Counted from the first letter of the stretch, positions 32,249 to 40,442 are shown. The stretch: 40,442 nt of DNA from Bacillota bacterium (GCA_023391635.1 JAEWAQ010000007.1:1-40442); one strand, 5' to 3'. Translations and numbers: made by a program. The notes: generated by a model not told the origin, from the sequence alone.

Positions 32249-33769
32249 ATGAAGAAAACATGGTGGTTGGCAGGACTGATCGTTGTCATGATGATGGTAA
32301 GCGCGGCTTGCGGCAAAACGTCCAAGGAAGGCGGAAACGCAGAGGCCGGCAGTGCCGCCGGCGGAGCGGCGGGCGGCAAGCGGCAATCGATCGAAATTAT
32401 CCGCCCGGGCAACAACTTGCCGACGCCGGCCGAAGACCAGATCAAGAAAAGGCTGGAAGAGGCGCTCGGCGCGGACTACAACATGACTGTGTACGCATCC
32501 GAAGATGATTATCGCAACCAGTTGAACGTTCGGCTCGCCGGAGGCAATTTTCCCGACCTGTTCCGGGTCGACAGACAAATGTTGAGCGACCTGGTCAAGC
32601 AGGGGCTGGTGCTGGATCTGGAACCGTATCGCGAGCAACTCAAGCCGGTGCTGGATTTCATCGGGGACAGCGAGCTCAACGGCATGCTAGATGGCAAATT
32701 GTACGCGGTATCGCATACGCAGCAGAAACCGATGCAGAACTTCTATATCCGCAAGGATTGGCTGGATCGGCTCGGTCTGGATATGCCCAAGACACTCGAG
32801 GATTTCCGCAAGGTGGCGATCGCGTTCACGCAGGATGATCCAGACGGCAACGGCAAGGATGACACCATCGGTCTGACCGGTGCCAAGCTGGACACGTTCC
32901 AACCGATCTTCGGCGCGTTCCATGTCGCCATGCCGGGCTTCTTCTATGAGAAAGACGGCAAGCTGGTCAACTCGTTGTTCGATCCTGCGATGAAGGATGC
33001 GCTGGCCTATATCAAATTCCTGGTGGACAACCAAGCGGTGGATGCGGAATTCCTGGGCAATACCGGGATGCAGCATCAGCAGAAAGCGATCATGGGACAA
33101 GCAGGCATCGTGTATATCGACTGGGCAATTTTGATGAAGGAACAGTTCATGGAACAGATCAAGACGGTCAATCCGAACGCGGAGTGGGAACCGTTGCCCG
33201 CGCCGGTTGGACCGGGAGGCGAGGCGTATACAGGCACATGGGACGTTGGAACGTCTCCCTACATCTTCGCCATTCCGAAAGCGTTGGAGAAAAATCCGGA
33301 GAAGCTGCAAAAAGTATTCGATTTGCTGAATTATGTGTCCGATCAGAAGACCGGCGGCAAGCTCGTCCAATACGGTCTGGAAGGCAAGCATTACAAGCTG
33401 GAAGGCGGCAAGGTCGTGCCGACCGAGTTGATGGGCAAAGAGATGGGCTATTCATGGTTATATCAATTCACCGGCCGGCCGGAGATTGAATATTTGCAGA
33501 CGAAGTTTCCAACCCAGGCCCGCTATATCGATTTCTATTACGAGCAACCGCGGATCGAAGCATTGAACGGCTTCGTCACCTTGCCGGGGGGCTTCAACAA
33601 GTCGGATGCGGACCGGTATATCGAGGAGCAGTTCGCTCAATTCATCTACGGCAAGAAAAATCAAGAAGAATACGATGCCTTCCTCCAAACGTTGCTGAGC
33701 ACGATGAATTACCAGGCGTATCTCGATGCGGCTCAACAACAATTGAACGCAATGGGTTACGGGCAATAA
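32249..33769 (+). CDS. Extracellular solute-binding lipoprotein of the LplB-type importer
   Basis: Binding protein of 506 residues, the larger size typical of LplA-like proteins. Lipoprotein signal: MKKTWW, a hydrophobic core and lipobox SAAC with Cys21, then a Gly/Ala-rich linker. The LplA-like motif DDPDGNGKDDTIGLTG lies in the middle. A family 1 fold is supported by GNFPDLFRVD and KLYAVSHTQQKPMQNFYIRKDWLD. The start is the ATG at 32249 with GAAGGGG upstream. It captures an oligosaccharide-type ligand outside the cell for the permeases at 30392-32154. Confidence 0.94.
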   Translation: MKKTWWLAGLIVVMMMVSAACGKTSKEGGNAEAGSAAGGAAGGKRQSIEIIRPGNNLPTPAEDQIKKRLEEALGADYNMTVYASEDDYRNQLNVRLAGGNFPDLFRVDRQMLSDLVKQGLVLDLEPYREQLKPVLDFIGDSELNGMLDGKLYAVSHTQQKPMQNFYIRKDWLDRLGLDMPKTLEDFRKVAIAFTQDDPDGNGKDDTIGLTGAKLDTFQPIFGAFHVAMPGFFYEKDGKLVNSLFDPAMKDALAYIKFLVDNQAVDAEFLGNTGMQHQQKAIMGQAGIVYIDWAILMKEQFMEQIKTVNPNAEWEPLPAPVGPGGEAYTGTWDVGTSPYIFAIPKALEKNPEKLQKVFDLLNYVSDQKTGGKLVQYGLEGKHYKLEGGKVVPTELMGKEMGYSWLYQFTGRPEIEYLQTKFPTQARYIDFYYEQPRIEALNGFVTLPGGFNKSDADRYIEEQFAQFIYGKKNQEEYDAFLQTLLSTMNYQAYLDAAQQQLNAMGYGQ

Positions 33770-33791
33770 CAAAGGAGGTTTCGAAAACAGC

Positions 33792-36119
33792 ATGAGACGG
33801 ATGATAGAACAGTACGAAGTCGTCGTTTGCGGAGGCGGTCTGGCCGGATTTTGCGCCGCGGTTGCCGCCGCTCGGCAGGGGGCTTCGACCTGCCTGATCC
33901 ACGATCGTCCCGTATTCGGCGGGAACAGCTCCTCGGAAATCCGCGTGACGCCCCACGGGGCGGCCGCATTTCACGCCTATGCGCGGGAGACCGGCATTAT
34001 ATCTGAGCTGCTGGTGCAAGAGAGGGCCGCAAACCATGAGTTTATCAACGAGAACGGGTGGACCAACAGCGTATGGGACATGGTAATGTACGATATGGCC
34101 GTGAATACGCCGAACCTTGTCTTCCACCTGAACACGTCGGTTCATAGCGTGACGATGCGGGACAACCGGACCATCGAGTCCGTTACGTGCCGAATCGCCA
34201 ACGCGGAGACGGAAATCGTCGTAGCCGGGGCTACGTTCATCGATTGCACCGGCGATGGCGTCCTGGCCGATCTGGCGGGATGTGAGTCGCGGTTCGGCGA
34301 AGAAGCGAGCTCGGAATTCGGAGAGATGTTCGCCCCCGAGCAGGCCAGCGACAAGGTCATGGGCAGCTCGATTCATTTCAAAGCAATCGACATGGGGCGA
34401 CCTTCGCCGTTCCAGGCTCCGTCTTGGGCCTTTCAATACAATGACGCCAGCTTCTTCTACAAGCAAGGGCGCCCTCTTTTCAACACCGGTTCGACCGAGC
34501 GTTACCGCTCAGGCTACTGGTGGATCGAGATCGGCGTTCCGTGGAACACGATTTACGAGAACGAAGATATTCGCCACGAGCTGACCCGACATACGCTGGG
34601 GGTATGGGACTGGATCAAGAACAAGGATCCGGAGCTGAAAGAGAAGTTCGCCAACTACGCGCTGGACTGGATCGGCCAGGTGCCGGGCAAGCGGGAGAGC
34701 CGCCGGATCATGGGACAATATTTAATGACGGAACACGATCCGCTGAACAAGACGGTGTTCCGGGACGAGGTGGCGTTCGGCGGTTGGAATATCGACCTGC
34801 ATATGCCCGGCGGACTGCTGGCGCCTTCGAGCGAGCCTGGCGCCGCGGAAGGATACGCGCTCGTCAGCGACTTCATGCGCAAGAGCATATGCGGCCCTTA
34901 CGGCCTGCCGCTGCGCATGCTGATCGCCAAGGATGCAGACAACCTGATGATGGCCGGCCGCAACGTCAGCGCGACGCATGCTGCGCTCGGGACGGTGCGC
35001 GTCATCGGCACGACCGCCGTGATGGGCCAGGCGGTCGGCACGGCCGCTGCCATCGCCGGGAGGAGAGGGATTCGCGTCGCCGATGTTCCGGATCAAGCGA
35101 TCCATGAGCTGCAACAGCAGCTCATGCGCGACAATTGCTTCTTGCCGAATGTCCTCAATGAGGACGTGCTGGATCTGGCACGCACGGCCCGCATCGCCGC
35201 GAGCAGCGAATCCCGATTCTCCGGGGCCGGTCCGGATTCGCCCGGCTATCATGAGGGATTGAATGTGTGGCTGTCGCAAAAGCAGTCGATGAAAACGGAC
35301 GCGTTGACGAAGCGGCGCGGACAATGGATCGCCGTCGCGGCGGATACGCTGGACAAGCTGAGCGTCTGTCTGAGCAACCGCACGGGGAACATCGAATACG
35401 TGGACGCTTATGTGGTCGATGTCGAGGATATTTGGGATTATCGCATCGAGGCGGCGGCGCTGGCGAAGACTCGGCTTGCCGTGCCGTCGGGCGAGCGAGT
35501 ATGGGTGGAGTGGCCCGTAGGACTGAGCGCGGCTTCCGGCTTGCAGCCGAATCGTTACGTGAGACTCGATCTGGATGAGAATCCGAACGTCGAATGGCAT
35601 CGTGCCGGATGCATCGCTCCCGGACAGGTCAGCGGCTTCGACATGGGCGGCGGCAAAATGCGTCGGTACGATCACGGCGTCACGATGAGCGTGCGGGTCG
35701 AGCCGGCTCAGCCCGTCTATGGGGCGGCGAACGTCGCGAACGGATGCGCTCGGCCGTACAAGTTCACGAACCTATGGAAATCGGATAAAGACACGCACGC
35801 GGTCCCGCAATGGCTGGAGTTGTCGTGGGAGCAACCGCACGCGATTGCACAAGTCGAGCTTACGTTCGCAGGCAGCTTGCTGCGGGAATATCATGCTTAC
35901 GAGCCATTCTACCGGGATGCGCAATGCGTCAGGGATTACACGATCAGCGTGTGGGCAGACGGCGATTGGCGGGAATTGCTGCGTGTAGAGGGCAATTACC
36001 AGCAGAAACGCGTACATCGGTTGCCGCATCCCGTCACTTCCGAGAAGCTGCGCATTACGATCGAGGCGACAAACGGGGATCCGTCCGCCGCGATTTACGA
36101 AGTTCGCTGCTATGAATAG
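33792..36119 (+). CDS. FAD-dependent oxidoreductase with C-terminal discoidin-like domain
   Basis: Protein of 775 residues, co-directional with the LplB-type transporter and only 22 bases after the binding-protein gene. Residues 1-470 form an FAD_oxidored-type domain: dinucleotide motif VVCGGGLAGFCAAVAAARQG, then RPVFGGNSSSE, FIDCTGDGVLADLAG and MMAGRNVSATHAALGTVRVIG. A linker domain follows, and the last 100 or so residues (WLELSWEQPHAIAQVELTF to AAIYEVRCYE) look like a galactose-binding (F5/8C) beta-sandwich. There is no signal peptide, so it should act in the cytosol, perhaps oxidising the imported sugar. The reaction is unknown. The start has AAAGGAGG upstream. Confidence 0.9.
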   Translation: MRRMIEQYEVVVCGGGLAGFCAAVAAARQGASTCLIHDRPVFGGNSSSEIRVTPHGAAAFHAYARETGIISELLVQERAANHEFINENGWTNSVWDMVMYDMAVNTPNLVFHLNTSVHSVTMRDNRTIESVTCRIANAETEIVVAGATFIDCTGDGVLADLAGCESRFGEEASSEFGEMFAPEQASDKVMGSSIHFKAIDMGRPSPFQAPSWAFQYNDASFFYKQGRPLFNTGSTERYRSGYWWIEIGVPWNTIYENEDIRHELTRHTLGVWDWIKNKDPELKEKFANYALDWIGQVPGKRESRRIMGQYLMTEHDPLNKTVFRDEVAFGGWNIDLHMPGGLLAPSSEPGAAEGYALVSDFMRKSICGPYGLPLRMLIAKDADNLMMAGRNVSATHAALGTVRVIGTTAVMGQAVGTAAAIAGRRGIRVADVPDQAIHELQQQLMRDNCFLPNVLNEDVLDLARTARIAASSESRFSGAGPDSPGYHEGLNVWLSQKQSMKTDALTKRRGQWIAVAADTLDKLSVCLSNRTGNIEYVDAYVVDVEDIWDYRIEAAALAKTRLAVPSGERVWVEWPVGLSAASGLQPNRYVRLDLDENPNVEWHRAGCIAPGQVSGFDMGGGKMRRYDHGVTMSVRVEPAQPVYGAANVANGCARPYKFTNLWKSDKDTHAVPQWLELSWEQPHAIAQVELTFAGSLLREYHAYEPFYRDAQCVRDYTISVWADGDWRELLRVEGNYQQKRVHRLPHPVTSEKLRITIEATNGDPSAAIYEVRCYE

Positions 36120-36177
36120 GCGCTAACGGAAATAGACAGTCCGATCAGTATCGATGATCAGCATAGATCAAGCATAA

Positions 36178-36222
36178 CGGCAGCCGGGCGCGATCCCTGA
36201 TCGCGCCCGGTTGCCGTTGTAT
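36178..36222. terminator. Bidirectional terminator with 18-bp stem
   Basis: The stem pairs 36178-36195 with 36199-36216, 18 pairs including one G-T, around a three-base loop. TTGTATT follows on the plus strand. It lies 58 bases after the FAD oxidoreductase stop and just beyond the LCP-family stop on the opposite strand, so it probably ends transcription from both sides. Confidence 0.85.
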
Positions 36223-36242
36223 TCCTCTCAAGTACTCGGCAA

Positions 36243-37259
36243 TTACTTCGATGCGTTCCCCTGATATGCAGACGGCGACGATGACGGCGAGCTTGAAGGC
36301 TGCAGCGTCGTATCCTGAGCCAGCGTCGCCTGCACGAAGCCCCGCAGCGCGTCCAGGTCGCGGATGCCGATGACTGCCGAACCTCCGATCGTCTCTTCCT
36401 TCACCAGTTCCATCGGGGGAATTTGCGCGGATCCGGCCTGATGCGATTTGTAGCCGAGACTGGCCAGCTTCAGCATGTCCTGCGGCGACATGTTCGTCTC
36501 CACGTATGGCGTGAACGAGGACAACACTTCCGGCAGCCGGATGAGATTCCAACCCGTCTGCATCCTTTCGGCGACGGCCTTCAGAAAATTGCGCTGCCGC
36601 TCCGTCCGCGTATAATCGCTCATCGCATCATGCCGGAAACGGACGTATTGCAGCGCCTTCTCGCCGTCGAGGTGCTGCTGCCCCTTTTTCAGATCGATGT
36701 CGTATTCATGGCCGTCCGCTGCGTCCGTGTAGCGCATGTCCTTCTCGACGTAGAAGTCGATGCCGCCGAGCGCGTCCACAAGCTTGATGAAGCCTTGAAA
36801 GTCCACATACACATAATATTGAATGTCGAGATCGAGCAGCTCGCCGACCGTCTTCATCGCCAGTTCGGGCCGCCCCAGCGTGATCGCCGTGTTGATGCGG
36901 CCTTTACCGTGTTCCGGGATGCTCACATAGGTGTCGCGCAAGACGGAGAACAGGTGAATGCGCTTGGTCGGCGGATCGAAGGACACGACGAGCATCGAGT
37001 CGGACCGCGCGACTTCGCCTTTCCTTAAGCCCCGTTCGTCCCCGCCCAGGAGCAGCACATTGACGCGTTCCGTGCCGGTCCATTCCGGCGGCTTATATTC
37101 GGGTTTCGTCTCGATTTGGTTGAACCGGGACTCATCCTCGGGTTTGCTCATCTTGTCCAATTGGTGATAGGTCTGGTATGCCTTCCACCCGGCGACGATC
37201 AAGACGAGCGCGATTACGATGCCTGCGCCGCGCAGTGTCCACTTCCACTTTTTGCGCAT
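36243..37259 (-). CDS. LCP (LytR-CpsA-Psr)-family cell-wall glycopolymer transferase
   Basis: Membrane-anchored extracellular phosphotransferase of 338 residues. The family attaches teichoic acids or other glycopolymers from lipid carriers to peptidoglycan. Positively charged MRKKWKW is followed by one membrane segment (about residues 9-30). Conserved LCP residues are visible in NVLLLGGDERG, RSDSMLVVSFDP, FSVLRDTYVSIP, GGIDFYVEKDM and LQYVRFRHDAMSDYTRTERQ. The C-terminus is Ser/Pro-rich. I place the start at the ATG at 37259, with AAAGGA 8 bases upstream; the longer frame from 37310 lacks a site. It is divergent from the ABC-2 exporter. Confidence 0.94.
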   Translation of the reverse strand: MRKKWKWTLRGAGIVIALVLIVAGWKAYQTYHQLDKMSKPEDESRFNQIETKPEYKPPEWTGTERVNVLLLGGDERGLRKGEVARSDSMLVVSFDPPTKRIHLFSVLRDTYVSIPEHGKGRINTAITLGRPELAMKTVGELLDLDIQYYVYVDFQGFIKLVDALGGIDFYVEKDMRYTDAADGHEYDIDLKKGQQHLDGEKALQYVRFRHDAMSDYTRTERQRNFLKAVAERMQTGWNLIRLPEVLSSFTPYVETNMSPQDMLKLASLGYKSHQAGSAQIPPMELVKEETIGGSAVIGIRDLDALRGFVQATLAQDTTLQPSSSPSSSPSAYQGNASK

Positions 37260-37320
37260 GATAGAATTCCTTTCATTCTGGTCTTCGGCGTGCTGTACGA
37301 TTTCCATCACGTATTATAAA

Positions 37321-37350
37321 ATTATAAAGTTATATCTAAGGATGAAGCAA
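37321..37350 (-). promoter_or_regulatory. Probable promoter of the LCP-family gene
   Basis: Read on the minus strand: -35 TTGCTT (37350-37345), an 18-base spacer and a perfect -10 TATAAT (37326-37321), about 60 bases before the start. The divergent gap 37260-37385 is markedly A+T-rich and probably also carries the promoter of the plus-strand ABC genes. Confidence 0.5.
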
Positions 37351-37385
37351 GTTTCGCGTTCTTTCGCGTCAGGAGGGGGAGCAGT

Positions 37386-38600
37386 ATGCAAGCGATCGAC
37401 GTATCCGACCTGCGGAAGCAATTCAAGGTGCAGAAGAACCGGGAAGGCCTATCCGGCGCCCTGAAAGATCTGTTCAAGCGGGAGCATACCTTGGTGACCG
37501 CTGTGAAAGACATCAGTTTCCGCATCCCGCAGGGTGAAATATGCGGTTACATCGGCGAGAACGGGGCCGGCAAATCGACGACGATCAAGATGCTGACCGG
37601 CATCCTCGTGCCGACGTCCGGCAGCGTCACGGTGAACGGATATATTCCGTATAAAGAGCGCGAAGCGTTCGTGCGCGGCATCGGCGTCGTGTTCGGGCAG
37701 CGCAGTCAATTATGGTGGGACATCGGCGTCATCGAATCGTTCCGGCTGCTGCGCAAGGTGTATCGCGTGAGCGAGGCGGATTTCCGCACGCGGCTGGACG
37801 AACTGGTGGAGACGCTGCAACTGCAGGAGCTGCTCAATCGCCCTGTGCGCAAGCTCAGCCTGGGCCAGCGCATGCGGTGCGAGTTGGTAGCGGCGCTGCT
37901 GCATCAACCGCAGATCCTGTTCCTGGATGAGCCGACGATCGGCCTCGACATCGTGGTCAAGACGGAAATTCGCGAATTTCTGAAAAAGCTGAACCGAGAG
38001 CACGGCACGACCATTTTGCTGACGACCCACGATTTGCAAGATATCGAAGCGCTCTGCTCCCGCGTCATCATGCTGGATGATGGCCGGATCATCTACGACG
38101 GCGGGCTGGACGAGCTCAAGGATCGGTGGGGCAAAGGGCGCGAAGTGCAGTTTCAGTTCCATGGTCCTGTCGAACTCCAGGCGTTGTCCGGCATGACCGA
38201 CGGACTTTCCGTCCGCTGGTCGAAGGAGAACGAGCTGACCGCCAAAGTCTGGATTCCCCGCGATATCGGCGTGTCCGAAGTGCTGTCGCGGGTCGTCGGG
38301 ATGAAGGATATTCGCGACATTAAGATTATCGAGACGAACACGGACGAGATCGTGCGGGAAATCTACCAGTCCGGCAGCGCGAGCGCCCCGGCAGAGGGGC
38401 AGCCAGCCCCGGGTGCTGCGCAGGATGTGTCCAGGCAAGGCCGACTCGCCGAGGACGGTACCGGGGCGGCCTCGGATGAGCCGGAATCCTCCGTAGCCGC
38501 GGGCGAGTCGGAGTCCGTAGCAGTCGAGGACAATTCGGAATCTGCCGGCACTGCGGGAGTGTCGGAATCCGCCGTAGCCGCGGGGAGCGTGAAGTCGTGA
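37386..38600 (+). CDS. ABC-2-type exporter ATPase (COG4586-like) with repetitive acidic tail
   Basis: Cytosolic ATPase of 404 residues driving the two membrane proteins that follow. Walker A GENGAGKST (57-65), signature LSLGQ (157-161), Walker B ILFLDEP (177-183) and the switch LLTTHD are all intact. Residues 190-328 are the usual C-terminal region. Residues 329-404 are an unusual Ala/Ser/Glu-rich extension, likely disordered, whose last part is encoded by a 27-base tandem repeat. The start has AGGAGGGGG upstream. The stop overlaps the next GTG by four bases. The substrate of this three-gene exporter type is generally unknown. Confidence 0.93.
   Translation: MQAIDVSDLRKQFKVQKNREGLSGALKDLFKREHTLVTAVKDISFRIPQGEICGYIGENGAGKSTTIKMLTGILVPTSGSVTVNGYIPYKEREAFVRGIGVVFGQRSQLWWDIGVIESFRLLRKVYRVSEADFRTRLDELVETLQLQELLNRPVRKLSLGQRMRCELVAALLHQPQILFLDEPTIGLDIVVKTEIREFLKKLNREHGTTILLTTHDLQDIEALCSRVIMLDDGRIIYDGGLDELKDRWGKGREVQFQFHGPVELQALSGMTDGLSVRWSKENELTAKVWIPRDIGVSEVLSRVVGMKDIRDIKIIETNTDEIVREIYQSGSASAPAEGQPAPGAAQDVSRQGRLAEDGTGAASDEPESSVAAGESESVAVEDNSESAGTAGVSESAVAAGSVKS
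38481..38588 (+). repeat. 27-bp in-frame minisatellite, four copies
   Basis: Four consecutive 27-base units at 38481, 38508, 38535 and 38562 encode the nine-residue repeats PESSVAAGE, SESVAVEDN, SESAGTAGV and SESAVAAGS at the end of the ATPase. Units one and four share 22 bases with one mismatch. The period is a multiple of three, so copy-number change would alter tail length without a frameshift, leaving the overlapping downstream gene intact. Confidence 0.85.
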
Positions 38601-39391
38601 CTTCGGCTTATCTGGACCTGATTCGCATCCGTTTTCTCATGATGCTCGCCTATCGGGTGAATTATTATAGCGGCATTATTATTTATGCGATCAACATCGG
38701 GGCTTATTACTTTACCTGGAAAGCCATCTATGGCGATGCCGAGACGCTGGGCGGGTTCAGCGTGGCGCAGATGACGACTTACATCGCCGTTTCGTGGATG
38801 GCGCGGGCGTTCTACTTCAACAATCTCGACCGGGAAATCGCGAACGACATCCGCGACGGCAGCGTGGCGGTGCAGATGACGCGGCCATACAACTACTTGC
38901 TGGTTAAAATGATGCAGGGGTTCGGAGAAGGGTTGTTCCGACTTACGTTGTTCATGGTGCCGGGGATGATCGTCGTGTCGCTGATCTTCCCGGTGGAGCT
39001 GCCGACCGACCCGCTGCGCTGGGCGATCTTCTTCGTCATGATCTGGTTCAGCTTCCTGATCAATTCGCAGCTCAACATCATGACCGGGCTGTTCGCCTTC
39101 TTCGTCGAGAACAACGAGGGACTCATGCGCATGAAGCGAGTGGCGATCGACTTGCTGTCGGGCGTGCTTATTCCGGTGACATTCTTTCCGGGATGGGCCG
39201 AGTCGCTGCTCGGATGGACGCCGTTTCCGGCTATTACGTATTTGCCGAGCTCCGTATTCACGGGAAGAATCGCAGATGCGGAAGTGTGGCAGGCGCTGCT
39301 GGTGCAGATGGCGTGGTTCGCGGTGCTGATCGTGCCGATTCTCGTCATGTGGCGGGCGTCCAGACGGCGTCTGTTCGTGCAAGGAGGGTGA
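38597..39391 (+). CDS. ABC-2-type exporter permease (COG4587-like)
   Basis: Membrane protein of 264 residues with about six hydrophobic segments, belonging to the ABC-2 permeases that accompany COG4586-type ATPases. It starts at GTG 38597, overlapping the ATPase stop by four bases (GTGA), a sign of translational coupling. Conserved features are RYNYYSGIIIYAIN-like sequence near the N-terminus (here YRVNYYSGIIIYAINIG), NDIRDGSVAVQMTRPYNYLL and FPAITYLPSSVFTG. It pairs with the permease at 39397 to form a heterodimeric channel. Confidence 0.92.
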   Translation: MTSAYLDLIRIRFLMMLAYRVNYYSGIIIYAINIGAYYFTWKAIYGDAETLGGFSVAQMTTYIAVSWMARAFYFNNLDREIANDIRDGSVAVQMTRPYNYLLVKMMQGFGEGLFRLTLFMVPGMIVVSLIFPVELPTDPLRWAIFFVMIWFSFLINSQLNIMTGLFAFFVENNEGLMRMKRVAIDLLSGVLIPVTFFPGWAESLLGWTPFPAITYLPSSVFTGRIADAEVWQALLVQMAWFAVLIVPILVMWRASRRRLFVQGG

Positions 39392-39396
39392 AGCGG

Positions 39397-40197
39397 GTGA
39401 ATAAGCTGGCGTTCAATGTGTCGCTGTTTCGGGAGTATATGGCGAACTACATCAAGACGAAGTTGACATACCGAGCGGACTTCTGGGTAGAAGTCCTATC
39501 CGACCTGCTGGGCTCGGCGATGAACCTGATCTTCATCTTCGTCGTGTTTCAGCATACTTCTTCGCTGGCCGGCTGGAGCGAGGCGGAGGTTGTGTTCGTA
39601 TACGGATATTTCATGGTGCCGTACGGCGTGTTCGGTACTTTCTTCAATTTGTGGAATTTCAGCGAACGCTACATCGTCAAGGGCGAGATGGACCGCGTAC
39701 TGACGCGCCCCGCGCACTCGCTCGTGCAGATCATGCTGGAAAACGTGGACCCGCCGTCGATGATCGGCTCAGTGGTAGGGCTAGCGATCATGGGCTCGGC
39801 CTGGTCGACGCTCGGTTTGCCGTTCGACTGGTACGACCCGCTTATGTTGGCAGGGCTTGTACTGGGCTCGGTGCTGATCTATGCCGGCATCTATACGACG
39901 TTGGCGGCGATCTCGTTCTACTCGGACGCGCCGACCGGCATCGTGCCGCTCATGTTCAATATTCAGAACTACGGCCGCTATCCGGTGCAGATCTATAACA
40001 AGGCGATCCGGTTCTTGCTGACCTGGCTGCTGCCGTTCGCCTTCGTCGGCGTGTACCCGGCGTCGTTCTTCCTGGACCGCCAGGACGGCGGCGCGATGAT
40101 GGCGCTGCTGACGCCGGTCGTCGGCGCGGTGTTCTGCGCGATCGGCCTGCTCGTCTGGAACCGCGGCGTCAAGCGTTACCGAGGCGCGGGGTCTTGA
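39397..40197 (+). CDS. ABC-2-type exporter permease (COG3694-like)
   Basis: Membrane protein of 266 residues, the second half of the ABC-2 exporter, with about six hydrophobic segments. The start is the GTG at 39397, 8 bases after AAGGAGGG; a GTG at 39388 lies inside that site. Family features are YIKTKLTYRADFWVEVLSDL, KGEMDRVLTRPAHSLVQIM and the C-terminal FAFVGVYPASFFLDR. It ends the three-gene unit; no convincing terminator is seen before the repeats at 40215. Confidence 0.92.
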   Translation: MNKLAFNVSLFREYMANYIKTKLTYRADFWVEVLSDLLGSAMNLIFIFVVFQHTSSLAGWSEAEVVFVYGYFMVPYGVFGTFFNLWNFSERYIVKGEMDRVLTRPAHSLVQIMLENVDPPSMIGSVVGLAIMGSAWSTLGLPFDWYDPLMLAGLVLGSVLIYAGIYTTLAAISFYSDAPTGIVPLMFNIQNYGRYPVQIYNKAIRFLLTWLLPFAFVGVYPASFFLDRQDGGAMMALLTPVVGAVFCAIGLLVWNRGVKRYRGAGS

Positions 40198-40214
40198 GGG
40201 GCGTGGAGAAGAAT

Positions 40215-40319
40215 GCTCGCTTGGAGGCCGATAGAGGAGGTAGGTAGGTGCCGTCGCGGCCCCTATTCTCGCAAAATCGACGCAAAATCGCGCAATAAGG
40301 TCCTCCGTGGCCCTAAAAC
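40215..40319 (+). repeat. Intergenic repeat, unit 1 (105 bp)
   Basis: First copy of a sequence that begins GCTCGCTTGG and ends GGCCCTAAAAC, repeated at 40342-40442. The best conserved parts are CCCCTATTCTCGCAAAATCG and CGCAATAAGGTCCTCC. It has no reading frame of note and is separated from unit 2 by 22 bases. Confidence 0.85.
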
Positions 40320-40341
40320 CCACATGAAGGGGTCCTTTCTA

Positions 40342-40442
40342 GCTCGCTTGGTGGTCGATAGGAGGAATAGGGTTCACCGCGGCCCCTATTCTCGCAAAAT
40401 CGGTGCTAAAACGCGCAATAAGGTCCTCCACGGCCCTAAAAC
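40342..40442 (+). repeat. Intergenic repeat, unit 2 (101 bp, may continue beyond window)
   Basis: Second copy of the repeat, about 80 percent or more alike by eye. Here GAATAGGG (40365-40372) can pair with CCCTATTC (40384-40391); this stem is broken in unit 1. The window ends exactly at the end of the unit, so more copies may follow. Confidence 0.85.

Noticed and set aside
40215..40442. CRISPR array at the window end
   Set aside because: The repeat units are about 100 bp with one 22-bp gap and no regular short repeats and spacers; no cas genes are present.

Overview
The window looks like chromosomal DNA from a Gram-positive, high-G+C Paenibacillaceae bacterium (Paenibacillus or Cohnella type). 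This is inferred from strong purine-rich ribosome binding sites, many GTG/TTG starts, lipoprotein solute-binding proteins, two YesM/YesN-type two-component systems beside sugar ABC transporters, a GlpP-type antiterminator and an LCP cell-wall enzyme. No rRNA, tRNA, CRISPR array, integrase or insertion sequence was seen.

Region 1 (1-15518) is one long plus-strand sugar-uptake and catabolism block. It holds two CUT1 permeases (the first cut by the window edge), a YesM-type sensor kinase with its YesN-type regulator, and a lipoprotein solute-binding protein, followed by a hairpin. Eight enzymes come next: a RidA-family protein, a SelA/DgaE-like PLP enzyme, a xylose-isomerase-like TIM barrel, an N-acyl-D-amino-acid deacylase relative, two Gfo/Idh/MocA oxidoreductases, a lactonase-like beta-propeller and a gamma-glutamyltransferase-family protein. 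Dehydrogenase, lactonase, deacylase, PLP ammonia-lyase and RidA together suggest a non-phosphorylating oxidative route for an N-acylated amino sugar or a related conjugate. That route is the main hypothesis from this window.

Region 2 (15519-23392) holds a TauE/SafE-type exporter, an inositol-monophosphatase-family enzyme and a glycerol-3-phosphate block: glpK, glpD, glpP and a glycerophosphodiester phosphodiesterase. The glpK and glpD leaders share the 11-nt motif TCGGAGAACCG, and each runs into a terminator-like stem-loop, as expected for GlpP antitermination targets. The glpP leader has mutually exclusive hairpins and a probable CTG start. A small charged hypothetical protein ends the region.

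Region 3 (23588-26743, minus strand) carries hemL followed by a membrane-anchored FMN/3Fe-4S glutamate-synthase-like protein. A strong terminator separates them from region 2.

Region 4 (26945-36222) is a second sugar-uptake module: a YesN/YesM-type pair with a cre-like site before it, LplB-type and YtcP-type permeases, a lipoprotein binding protein, and a 775-residue FAD oxidoreductase with a C-terminal discoidin-like domain. A perfect 14-bp palindrome lies in the permease promoter region. An 18-bp-stem terminator closes the block.

Region 5 (36243-40442) has an LCP-family protein on the minus strand, divergent from a three-gene ABC-2 exporter. The exporter ATPase ends in a tail encoded by a 27-bp, four-copy minisatellite. 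The window ends in two copies of an intergenic repeat of about 100 bp.
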